From contig WGBB01000024.1 in NCBI GenBank assembly GCA_015494505.1, forward strand, positions 1 through 18,986: 18,986 nucleotides of DNA. The letters are read 5' to 3'. The position numbers and the translations under genes were made by a program. The stretch comes from Nitratiruptor sp. GTDB lineage: Bacteria > Campylobacterota > Campylobacteria > Campylobacterales > Nitratiruptoraceae. The notes beneath the pieces are model-generated. The model saw nothing but the letters and a program-made list of their open reading frames with translations, was not told the origin of the DNA and searched no databases. Positions 7,405-14,655 of this stretch are shown piece by piece (within the stretch, counting starts at the first letter, position 1; the number at the start of each line of letters is the position of its first letter).

Positions 7405-8891
7405 AGAAAATAGTTATCATAGCACTTTTTTTGGTGTCGCTCTTTGGGGCAACGTGCGACGACAAACTCTTTAATCTCAGAGCGATGAGCGGTAGCGGGG
7501 GCGGAGTGACGATTCAAGACGTCCTTACGGACCTTGCTACAAGCTGTGATATTTCGATACTTTTTGAAGATACCCGCGCTCGCTACGCAATTAAAAAACC
7601 TCTCGATTTTGTCAATATTAAAAATTATACCCTCGAGGAGTTGCTCGATTTTATTTTGGGTGAAAACAATCTCTTTTATACGTATGATCCCCAAAAACAT
7701 CTGCTCAAAATCGCCTATTACAAGACAAAAAATTTCAATATTGATTATATCAATCTCTCCTCCATGACCAGTGAGAGCAAGAAGTCTATTATCCTCGGTA
7801 CCACCACGAGCGATGCGACGAACGGAGGTCTGGGAGAAACCGGCGGCATAGGAGGAGGTACGGGGACAGGAATAAGCGGTGAAGAGAGCGGCAGCTACGC
7901 CAACGACTACACCACCATTACCACCAAGTCGCAGTTTACCTTTTGGGATAGTCTCAAGCAGCAGCTCGATGTACTGCTTTCGGGCATAAGCGGGCAAAAA
8001 GACTATAAAATCTTCATCAACAAAGACGCCTCCCTCGTCACCGTCACAGGCACCAAGAAAGAGCTCGATGCGGTACAGCGCTTTTTGGATAAGCTGGCCG
8101 ATAGAATGCACAAGCAGGTGCTCATAGAAGCAAAACTCATCGAAGTAACATACAACGATTCGCAAACCGTGGGGATTGATTGGAGCAAGTTCAATCTCGC
8201 GCTTTCCGGCATGCGCGAAGGGTACAAATCGCGCATAGACGGTGTTAAAGAAAATACTCTGAGCATTCCCAACTATTTCATAGGCTATAACTTTTCGATG
8301 GAGGGGCTTTTTGACTTTTTGAAAAAGTATGGCGACGTCAAGGTGCTTTCCAATCCTAAAATCCTCACCCTCAACAACCAGCCCGCCATTATCAACGTAG
8401 GCGACCAGCTGGCCTATCAGTATGAAACCAGCGGCACCACCAATATCCAAGGCGGCTCCACCGTAGGGACGCAGACCTATGCCATAGGCCAATCCTTCGT
8501 GGGTATCACGCTGTATGTCATCCCCGAAATCACTGACGATAATCAAATTATAATGAAAATCAATCCCGTCACCAGCGAGCTGCTCAATGACCAAGAGAAC
8601 AACGGCTCCATCCGCCGCCTCCCGCCCGATGTGAAGATCAAGCAGCTTACTTCCATCGTCAAAGTCAAAGACGGTCAGAAGATTCTCATAGGGGGACTAG
8701 TGAGCAAAAACATCGCCAACGACCACAACAAAGTTCCCGTGCTCGGTGATGTGCCCCTCTTGGGACGGCTCTTTCATAGTACCACGAAACGTGCCAAAAA
8801 GAGCGAACTTTTCGTGCTCATAGTGCCTAAGATAGTGCGAGAGAACAACATTCCTACTATAGACGAACTCGCTATCTTCAAGGACGAGTAG
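7401..8891 (+). CDS. mshL: MSHA-type pilus secretin MshL (CtsD/PilQ family)
   Basis: A 496-aa outer-membrane secretin. It has a signal peptide (about 1-17), an N-terminal STN-type small domain (about 36-110), a Gly/Ser/Thr-rich low-complexity insert (about 133-165), an N1-like domain (about 205-235) and the secretin channel domain (about 238-480) with the hallmark VPVLGDVPLLGRLF at 445-458 followed by the ELFVLIVPKIV strand. It forms the multimeric outer-membrane pore for the pilus or pseudopilus. The ATG overlaps the PilP-like stop (ATGA), and the stop overlaps the next GTG by one base. Order (K-L-M) matches Vibrio msh and Campylobacter ctsR-ctsD-ctsP. No clear lipobox precedes Cys19 (Thr at -1), so a lipoprotein form is not supported. 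One sequon, ENNGS, lies within the channel domain. Confidence 0.92.
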   Translation: MKKIVIIALFLVSLFGATCDDKLFNLRAMSGSGGGVTIQDVLTDLATSCDISILFEDTRARYAIKKPLDFVNIKNYTLEELLDFILGENNLFYTYDPQKHLLKIAYYKTKNFNIDYINLSSMTSESKKSIILGTTTSDATNGGLGETGGIGGGTGTGISGEESGSYANDYTTITTKSQFTFWDSLKQQLDVLLSGISGQKDYKIFINKDASLVTVTGTKKELDAVQRFLDKLADRMHKQVLIEAKLIEVTYNDSQTVGIDWSKFNLALSGMREGYKSRIDGVKENTLSIPNYFIGYNFSMEGLFDFLKKYGDVKVLSNPKILTLNNQPAIINVGDQLAYQYETSGTTNIQGGSTVGTQTYAIGQSFVGITLYVIPEITDDNQIIMKINPVTSELLNDQENNGSIRRLPPDVKIKQLTSIVKVKDGQKILIGGLVSKNIANDHNKVPVLGDVPLLGRLFHSTTKRAKKSELFVLIVPKIVRENNIPTIDELAIFKDE

Positions 8892-9685
8892 TGGCCGATT
8901 TCAAGCAAATCGCCCAGCTCTTCGAAGATAGAGTCGAAAACGTGGACTACTACGAAACGCGAGCGCATCTGCGAGCCAAAAACGAGCTGCTGGAGATTCT
9001 CGATGGTGAGACCAAGCAGCTTATATTTTTGGTAGGTGAGCCGGGCAGCGGCAAATCGCTTTTTTTATACAATCTTCCCAAAATCCTGGATGAAAAATAC
9101 CATATCATTCGCTTCAATACCCCCTTTTTCGAACCGGTGGATTTTATCAAGCATCTGATTCGGCGCAAAGAGTCCGAAGTGGGCGAGTTTGCCCTAGAAC
9201 AGCTCATCTCACAGGCCGTAGAGCTCTATAAAGAGAGTCCTACCATCGTGGCTATCGATGAAGCGCAGCTACTGAGCAAAGATATGATAGAGCTTTTGCG
9301 CATCCTTGCAGATTCCAAGGCCTTTTGGTTCATAATGGCGATGCACAGGCACGAATCTGCCAAAATTTTGCGCGAGCCGCAGTTTTCCTCACGCCCCCAC
9401 CGCATTATCGAGCTGGGGCTTTTGGAGTATGACGAGGCACGGGAGTATATCGCCAAGGAGCTGCTCAAAGCGGGTGCATACAATCTCGAGGAGGAGCTAT
9501 CCAAAAAGCAGGCCAAGACCATCTATAAATTTTCTAAAGGCAACTTCAGAGACACCAAAAAGCTGCTGCATAGAATGTTTTTGCTCATGGATGCGGCGTT
9601 GAAACTGGGAAAAAACGAATTTACCAAGCCGTCGCGCTGTCTCGTGACGATGGCGGCGATAGATGGAGGGCTCATTGATAGCTAA
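8891..9685 (+). CDS. AAA ATPase of the ExeA/GspA-MshM family (CtsP-like)
   Basis: A 264-aa cytoplasmic P-loop protein with Walker A GEPGSGKS (49-56), Walker B TIVAIDEAQ (118-126), a conserved LLRILADS segment, a sensor-like FRDTKKLLHRM region and a C-terminal helical lid. This is the ExeA/GspA AAA module. Unlike ExeA it ends after the AAA+ lid and has no peptidoglycan-binding extension, as in MshM. It starts at GTG overlapping the secretin stop by one base (TAGTG). In C. jejuni the equivalent position holds ctsP, required for natural transformation; in MSHA it is mshM. Its precise job is unknown; secretin insertion or regulation of assembly are the usual proposals. Confidence 0.85.
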   Translation: MADFKQIAQLFEDRVENVDYYETRAHLRAKNELLEILDGETKQLIFLVGEPGSGKSLFLYNLPKILDEKYHIIRFNTPFFEPVDFIKHLIRRKESEVGEFALEQLISQAVELYKESPTIVAIDEAQLLSKDMIELLRILADSKAFWFIMAMHRHESAKILREPQFSSRPHRIIELGLLEYDEAREYIAKELLKAGAYNLEEELSKKQAKTIYKFSKGNFRDTKKLLHRMFLLMDAALKLGKNEFTKPSRCLVTMAAIDGGLIDS

Positions 9686-10616
9686 ATTCGAAGAGCTGCA
9701 AAAAAGGTGCCGCCGCTACTACTTCAAGCGCCGTATTTTGCCATTATTGCTCATAGTCCTTATACTCGCTGCAGGCGGATGGTATGCGCTGCGTGAGTTT
9801 GGGGCGAAACCACCGGTATCTGCTGTTTCGGAGGCAAACACGACGATTACGGCCGCTTCTGAGTCTAAAAACGTGAACGCTCCTAAGAAGGAGCCCTCAA
9901 AAGAGTATCCGAAAAAGGAACGCGCCAAAAAGTGTGTAGCCTTACAGCTGCTCTATAGCTTCGATACGATGATGGAGAAAATTTTTGAGAAAAAATACGC
10001 GGCGATGAAACTAGGGCTTGATTGTCGCATCCAGTACGGCAAGATGCTAGAAGACGGTCGCAAGCAGGTCTTTCTCATCTGCAACACATCTTCAAAAAAG
10101 AGTGCCCTCAAGCCATACATCAAAGCCCTCAAACGTGCAGGGATGGACTACACTATCATAAACGACGATTGCCGCTATAAAAAGCGCCGCAAACATAAAG
10201 CCAAGCCCAAAAAGACCGATAACGTGAATAACGAAAATATCGAAGCTTTGCCCGATGCCACGATAGTTACCGATATATCGAAAGAGCAAAGAGTACGAAA
10301 CATAGGCGCTGCTGGGCTCGTGGAGGCGGAAGCTGTGGATATGGCGGAGCTCGAAAAGCTCTATGCCCAACGCCACAGCTACGATTTGGCTCTTAAAATC
10401 GCACGCCTCGCATACCAAAAGGGTGCATATAAAAAGGCACTTACGTGGGCTAAGAGGGCCAACAAACTCGATCGCACCAAAGAGGGAGCCTGGATACTCT
10501 ATGCCCAAAGCCTCTACGCCCTGGGCAAAAAGCGCCAGGCCAAACAGCTTCTGCGTGTCTATCTGGACTATCGTGATTCGGCCAAGGCCAAAAAACTGCT
10601 GAGTGAGTGGCAATGA
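9663..10616 (+). CDS. Bitopic TPR protein, MshN/CtsX-like
   Basis: A 317-aa protein with a basic N-terminus (CRRYYFKRR), one membrane helix at about 24-42, a Lys/Glu/Pro-rich linker, a domain with four cysteines (about 91, 121, 140 and 170) that could pair in the periplasm, a very basic stretch (about 171-184), and C-terminal TPR-like helices (about 238-310, containing LALKIARLAYQKGAYKKAL and YAQSLYALGKKRQAKQLL). Two starts are possible: ATG 9663 (23-base overlap with the AAA gene) or TTG 9675, preceded by GGAGGG at 9665-9670. One sequon (EANTT) lies after the membrane helix. The location between the AAA ATPase and the assembly ATPase equals mshN and ctsX. Probably a periplasm-facing assembly scaffold; the match is by architecture. 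Confidence 0.7.
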   Translation: MEGSLIAKFEELQKRCRRYYFKRRILPLLLIVLILAAGGWYALREFGAKPPVSAVSEANTTITAASESKNVNAPKKEPSKEYPKKERAKKCVALQLLYSFDTMMEKIFEKKYAAMKLGLDCRIQYGKMLEDGRKQVFLICNTSSKKSALKPYIKALKRAGMDYTIINDDCRYKKRRKHKAKPKKTDNVNNENIEALPDATIVTDISKEQRVRNIGAAGLVEAEAVDMAELEKLYAQRHSYDLALKIARLAYQKGAYKKALTWAKRANKLDRTKEGAWILYAQSLYALGKKRQAKQLLRVYLDYRDSAKAKKLLSEWQ

Positions 10617-12283
10617 TACGACAAAAGATACGATTGGGCGATCTGCTTATAGATGAAGGGCTCTTGACGCAAGAGCAGCTCGAACACGCTCTAAAGCTCC
10701 AAAAAGAGTCCGGTTTTAGCAAAAAGCTGGGGCAGATTCTCATAGAAGAGGGCTTTATTACCCAAAAAGAGCTGCTTCGTGCTCTTTCCAAGCAGCTCGG
10801 CTACGAATTTGTGGATCTCTATGGCGAAAAGATAGATTTCGAAAAGCTTGGGCGCTATCCTCTCCAGATTCTCAAAAACGCCAAAGCCGTTCCGTTTGAC
10901 GAAGATGAAGATTTTGTCTATGTCGCCACTTCGGACCCTCTTAACTTCGAGGCTCTCGAGGTCCTCGAGCGCACGCTCATGAAACCCGTAAAAATCTATC
11001 TGGCGCTCGAAGACGAGATAGAGGCGATTTTTCACAGGCTTTCGATCCTCGAGGATACCAAGTACATCATCGAAGAGGTAAAACGAGAACTCCATACCGA
11101 AGGGATTAAAAAAGAGGGCGAAGAGAGCGCAGTAACGCGCCTTATCCATCTTATCGTCAAAGATTCGGTACTCAGACGCGCCAGCGATATCCATATCGAG
11201 CCGGACGAAAAGAAGGCCGTGGTGCGTGCACGCATAGACGGCGTATTGCAAGAGACATTCGTCTTTGACAGCGAAATCTACAATGCTCTCAATACCCGTA
11301 TCAAGCTCATGGGAGGTCTCGATATCTCCGAAAAGCGAAAGCCCCAGGACGGGCGCTTCTCTCTTGTAATAGAAGAAAAACTCTACGACTTTAGGCTCTC
11401 CACCGCCCCTACGGTCTACGGCGAGTCGATTGTGATGCGTATCCTCGATCGCGCCCGTGCTCTTTTGCGCCTCGAAGAGTTGGGGTTTGAAGATGAAAAT
11501 CTGGAGCTTTTTGAGCGCATGATACGCTATCCCTACGGCATCGTGCTCATTACGGGCCCCACGGGAAGCGGGAAGACCACGACGCTCTATGCGGCACTCA
11601 ATGAAATCAAGAGTATCGCCAATAAAGTTATGACCATAGAAGACCCAGTGGAGTATCGCCTTCCGCTGGTGCAGCAGGTACAAGTCAACGAAAAGGCGGG
11701 ACTCACCTTCGCCGTGGCGGTGCGCTCCTTTTTACGACAAGACCCCGACGTCATCCTCGTGGGCGAAATCCGCGACAAAGAGACACTCGATGCGGCGGCC
11801 CAGGCTTCGCTCACAGGTCATATGGTCTTTTCTACGCTTCATACCAACGACGCACCGGGAGCCATCTCCCGTTTTGCCCAGATGGGTTTGCAGCCTTTTA
11901 TGATAGCTGATGCGATGGTAGGCGTAGTAGCACAACGTCTGGTGCGTAAAATCTGTCCCTACTGCAAAAAAGAGACGCATCTACCTCCATCGCTCAAAAA
12001 GATAGTGCAAAAGTATCTGCCCGAAGAGTACACCCTCTACAAAGGCGCTGGCTGCTCCAAGTGCGACTTTAGCGGTTATTACGGCCGTACGATGATTTCG
12101 GAGGTACTGCTCATCGACGAGGATGTTGCTAAGCTCATCAGCGAAGGGGCTACGAAGTTCGAGATATACGAGTATGTGGTGCAGCACAAAGGGTTCAAGC
12201 CGATGATTTACGATGGTATCAAAAAGGCTCTTAAAGGTATCACTACCGTCGAAGAGGTTTTGCGCGTAACGAAGGAAAAGTAG
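10613..12283 (+). CDS. Type IV pilus/T2SS assembly ATPase (PilB/GspE family, MshE/CtsE-like) with MshEN c-di-GMP domain
   Basis: A 556-aa hexameric motor ATPase. I chose ATG 10613 because it overlaps the previous stop as ATGA; a GTG at 10607 would add two residues. Numbering is from ATG 10613. An N-terminal MshEN domain carries two 24-residue c-di-GMP-binding motifs: R7-Q30 matches the consensus RLGxx..xxG..xxxxLxxxLxxQ at every fixed position, and K38-Q61 has Lys for Arg. These are followed by the linker, Walker A GPTGSGKTT (315-323), Asp box/Walker B DPDVILVGEIRD (377-388), the His box around VFSTLHTND, and a zinc-type tetracysteine (CPYC near 448, CSKC near 481-484). It powers pilin addition through the platform protein encoded next. 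A retraction-type PilT would lack the MshEN domain, so this is the extension motor. Confidence 0.93.
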   Translation: MIRQKIRLGDLLIDEGLLTQEQLEHALKLQKESGFSKKLGQILIEEGFITQKELLRALSKQLGYEFVDLYGEKIDFEKLGRYPLQILKNAKAVPFDEDEDFVYVATSDPLNFEALEVLERTLMKPVKIYLALEDEIEAIFHRLSILEDTKYIIEEVKRELHTEGIKKEGEESAVTRLIHLIVKDSVLRRASDIHIEPDEKKAVVRARIDGVLQETFVFDSEIYNALNTRIKLMGGLDISEKRKPQDGRFSLVIEEKLYDFRLSTAPTVYGESIVMRILDRARALLRLEELGFEDENLELFERMIRYPYGIVLITGPTGSGKTTTLYAALNEIKSIANKVMTIEDPVEYRLPLVQQVQVNEKAGLTFAVAVRSFLRQDPDVILVGEIRDKETLDAAAQASLTGHMVFSTLHTNDAPGAISRFAQMGLQPFMIADAMVGVVAQRLVRKICPYCKKETHLPPSLKKIVQKYLPEEYTLYKGAGCSKCDFSGYYGRTMISEVLLIDEDVAKLISEGATKFEIYEYVVQHKGFKPMIYDGIKKALKGITTVEEVLRVTKEK

Positions 12284-13522
12284 GTGAAGTACTATCGTAT
12301 CCAGTACAAAATCGGTAAAAAGCGCGACTACTATATCCTCCAAGCACCCAACAAGCCCGAAGCCATCAAGAGCTTTTTGCAGCGCAATATCGGGGTGCTG
12401 GTAAGCATCCAGGAGATATCCGAGCCCCTGGGATTGAAGCTACGCACTATTCTCGACAAACTCAAAAACCCGATACGCAACCGTCCCGTCAACCTGGAGC
12501 GCTACATCGCGCTTCTCGAGCAAGTATCGGTGATGCTCGATGCGGGACTGCCTCTCAATTTTGTCCTTTCCGAAGCTACTAAAAACGAAAAAGACCCGAT
12601 GCTGCGCGCTATTTTTTCTCAAATAGCCGAAGATATCGAAAGCGGCAAGAGCCTCTACGAAGCGGCTAAGCGCTTCCGTACGCAGCTGGGCACGCTTTCG
12701 CTCTCGATGTTTCGCCTGGGCGAAGAGACGGGGGCTTTGGCCGAAGAGATAGGCCATCTGGCCAAAATCATGCAAGAGATTCTCGACAACCGCCGCAAAT
12801 TCAAAAAAGCCACGCGTTACCCCATCTTCATCATCGTAGCGATGAGTATCGCCTTCGTGGTAGTGACACTGATGGTAATTCCGCAGTTTGAGGCCTATTT
12901 CAAAGAGTCGCAGATGGAGCTGCCGCTGCCTACGAAGTTTTTGCTCTGGATGGAGCATGCGATGCAAGAGTACGGGCTTTGGATTTTGGCAGGCGGCGTG
13001 GCGGTAAGCGTGGCTATCGGCTTTTTGTATCGTCGCAGTGAGCGAGTGCGTTACTGGCTCGATAGGTTTCTTTTGCGCATTTTCGTGCTGGGCAGAGCCA
13101 CCTACTATGCGATGCTAAGCCGCTTTATTTACATTTTTCGCGTCCTCAATGACGCCGGTATCCCTATGATAGATGCACTCAATATCGCTATCGAAATAGT
13201 AGACAATAGCTACTTGCGTAGCAAAATCCAAAAAATCCCGACGGCTATAGAAGAGGGGCGCTCTTTGCATCAAGGTTTTTTGGAGACGGAGCTTTTCGAG
13301 AATATGATAGTGGAGATGGTGCGCAGCGGTGAAATAGGCGGCGGGCTTTCGAGGATGCTTGGCAAAATCAATAAAATTTTCAAAGACCGCTTCGACTATA
13401 TCGTAGACAACATAGCGACCCTCATCGAACCTGTGCTTATCGCCGCTATCGCGGGATTCGTTCTCACGCTTGCCCTCGGCATATTCTTGCCCATGTGGAA
13501 CCTTACACAAGTAGGTGGCTGA
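12284..13522 (+). CDS. Inner-membrane platform protein, PilC/GspF family (MshG/CtsF-like)
   Basis: A 412-aa protein with the duplicated T2SSF architecture. The first cytoplasmic helical domain is at about 70-178, with the signature SMFRLGEETGALAEEI at 141-156, then membrane helices at about 179-203 and 231-249. The second helical domain, with MVRSGEIGGGL at 345-355, precedes the last membrane helix (381-403). Its GTG start directly follows the ATPase stop and has AAGGA about 8 bases upstream. PilC/GspF proteins couple the ATPase to pilin polymerisation in the inner membrane. It shares one base with the following small ORF (TGATG), which suggests termination-reinitiation. Gene order E-G is invariant in msh and cts clusters. 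Confidence 0.93.
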   Translation: MKYYRIQYKIGKKRDYYILQAPNKPEAIKSFLQRNIGVLVSIQEISEPLGLKLRTILDKLKNPIRNRPVNLERYIALLEQVSVMLDAGLPLNFVLSEATKNEKDPMLRAIFSQIAEDIESGKSLYEAAKRFRTQLGTLSLSMFRLGEETGALAEEIGHLAKIMQEILDNRRKFKKATRYPIFIIVAMSIAFVVVTLMVIPQFEAYFKESQMELPLPTKFLLWMEHAMQEYGLWILAGGVAVSVAIGFLYRRSERVRYWLDRFLLRIFVLGRATYYAMLSRFIYIFRVLNDAGIPMIDALNIAIEIVDNSYLRSKIQKIPTAIEEGRSLHQGFLETELFENMIVEMVRSGEIGGGLSRMLGKINKIFKDRFDYIVDNIATLIEPVLIAAIAGFVLTLALGIFLPMWNLTQVGG

Positions 13523-13623
13523 TGGATTTCAATGTAGAAAGCGGCAGCATTATCGTGGCAATCGTGAGTATGTTTATTTTGGGATTTGGCTTTTGGATTA
13601 TAAAGAAGATGGGAGAGCTTTAG
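13522..13623 (+). CDS. Small single-pass membrane protein (33 aa), coupled to the platform gene
   Basis: This short ORF reads MDFNVESGSIIVAIVSMFILGFGFWIIKKMGEL. Acidic residues at the N-terminus, a hydrophobic helix at about 10-27 and KK after it predict one membrane pass with a periplasmic N-terminus. ATG overlaps the platform-gene stop as TGATG, the classic reinitiation arrangement. Its TAG overlaps the stop of the convergent pilin gene (TTAG). The clean hydrophobic profile, correct positive-inside pattern and coupled start all argue for a real gene. It has no recognisable family. It could be a small subunit bound to the platform or ATPase complex; its place corresponds only roughly to mshF, which is much larger. 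Confidence 0.6.
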   Translation: MDFNVESGSIIVAIVSMFILGFGFWIIKKMGEL

Positions 13624-14105
13624 GGGTTGCACCCTTCGCTCAGTTCAAAAGTTCCCTTGGCAGGGTCATATACCCAGCAGTCGTTTTTATCGGGTTTTCC
13701 GGCACCGTTTTCCGCCACGCCTTTTGAGCTATCGGATGCAGGACCTCTGTAGAGAAATTTCGACCCGCTTTTGGTGCAGCTCCATTTGGTATCGACAGTA
13801 GAAGAGTTTTTGAGTATCCAGTTAAATGCCGGATTGCAGTCGCCAAGCTGCTTGGGATAACCTGATGTTGTATTGAGGTCGTTTTGGGTTTTTCCGTTGC
13901 CCCATGTCATCGCTCCTTCGCTCACTACCCAGTCACTGTGGATATCCTCTAGTGCGCTTTGGATGGTGGAGGCTGTGGCCGTTTCGGATGCGATTTTGGA
14001 GTTGGAGCTGAGGCCTCGAAATTTGGGAAGCGCCACGGCGGCGAGGATGCCCACCACCACCATGACGAAGATGAGCTCAATGAGCGTAAAGGCTTTTTTA
14101 GTCAT
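13620..14105 (-). CDS. Type IV prepilin (MshA/PilA-type, major-pilin-like) with C-terminal disulfide loop
   Basis: A 161-aa prepilin, MTKKAFTLIELIFVMVVVGILAAVALPKF, with Ala(-1), Phe+1, Glu+5 and a full type IVa N-terminal helix. Four cysteines are present. The last pair (DCWVYD to EGCNP, about 16 residues apart) frames a classical D-region loop, and the first pair lies about 25 residues apart. One sequon, DLNTT, is present. It is the second gene of a two-pilin unit; its ATG overlaps the stop of the upstream pilin by 8 bases (ATGACTAA on the minus strand). The short leader, tidy size and pairing suggest a structural pilin, not a priming minor pilin. Which of the two is the major subunit cannot be decided from sequence. 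Confidence 0.9.
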   Translation of the reverse strand: MTKKAFTLIELIFVMVVVGILAAVALPKFRGLSSNSKIASETATASTIQSALEDIHSDWVVSEGAMTWGNGKTQNDLNTTSGYPKQLGDCNPAFNWILKNSSTVDTKWSCTKSGSKFLYRGPASDSSKGVAENGAGKPDKNDCWVYDPAKGTFELSEGCNP

Positions 14106-14580
14106 TGTCCGTAAGGTCGATGTAAGTTATATTATCATCGCGATTCCATGTGAAACCGAGTTTTTTGGTGAGTTTCTCTTTTACTTGTTCTTTATCCCGT
14201 CCAGCGATATGGGTATATATTCTCATTTTACCGTTGTTCAGATAGTAATATTGAATCCAAGAGCCGTTTCCCGGATAATAATAGATAACATCTTGGTTAT
14301 AGTATCTCCAACCTTTTTGATTGGAAGATGTCCATGTGAATGCAGGCACTTTTATGAGATTTGTGACATTGATGTCTCTGTCAGTGAGGTTATTGAGTTC
14401 GCTTTCATTAAGATATGCAGCCGGTGCATTTTGCAAGACGTTTGTATAGTTTGATACTATGTTTGAAACGACGGCGTTTTGCTTCAGCCCCTTAAATTTC
14501 GGCAACGCCACAGCCGCCAAGATTCCGATAACTACCATCACGAAGATGAGTTCGATGAGTGTAAAACCGCGTCGTGTCAT
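14098..14580 (-). CDS. Type IV prepilin (MshA/PilA-type), cysteine-free and aromatic-rich
   Basis: A 160-aa prepilin, MTRRGFTLIELIFVMVVIGILAAVALPKF, with canonical Gly/Phe cleavage and Glu+5. The first 30 residues are nearly identical to the downstream pilin; the remainder is unrelated by eye. There is no cysteine at all, so no disulfide D-region. It has 12 Tyr and 4 Trp, with runs YY, YYY and YYY between about residues 92 and 112. Two extended sequons (DINVT, DDNIT) are present. The gene is visibly more AT-rich than its neighbours. A strong Shine-Dalgarno (AGGGGAG, plus-strand 14584-14590) and the position next to the divergent regulatory region suggest high expression as the first gene of the pilin unit. 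Confidence 0.9.
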   Translation of the reverse strand: MTRRGFTLIELIFVMVVIGILAAVALPKFKGLKQNAVVSNIVSNYTNVLQNAPAAYLNESELNNLTDRDINVTNLIKVPAFTWTSSNQKGWRYYNQDVIYYYPGNGSWIQYYYLNNGKMRIYTHIAGRDKEQVKEKLTKKLGFTWNRDDNITYIDLTDND

Positions 14581-14655
14581 GTTCTCCCCTTTGACAAAAT
14601 TTTTTGGTTTTCAGACCCATTATCGAACGGGTCGCAAATTTTTTTAGGGCAAAAA

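Noticed and set aside
7323..8594. Long minus-strand open frame (423 codons) opposite the secretin gene
   Set aside because: It is antisense to a clear secretin with family motifs, lacks any recognisable domain, and its amino-acid pattern follows the codon structure of the opposite strand.
10691..11683. Long minus-strand open frame (330 codons) opposite the assembly ATPase
   Set aside because: Antisense to the MshEN and Walker A regions of an unmistakable ATPase; no start signal or family pattern.
13515..13727. 70-codon plus-strand frame starting seven bases before the small membrane ORF
   Set aside because: It reads through into the antisense of the pilin gene and has no hydrophobic or conserved pattern. 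The overlapping 33-codon frame at 13522 has the better coupled start and membrane profile.
13620..14580. Sigma54-type (GG-N10-GC) promoter for the pilin genes, as in some other pilin systems
   Set aside because: No TGGCAC-N5-TTGC-like sequence was found on the minus strand between 14581 and 14740.
14614..14633. Inverted repeat GACCC...GGGTC in the pilin 5' leader
   Set aside because: Only 5-6 bp of stem with an 8-10 base loop; too weak to call an operator or riboswitch without conservation data.
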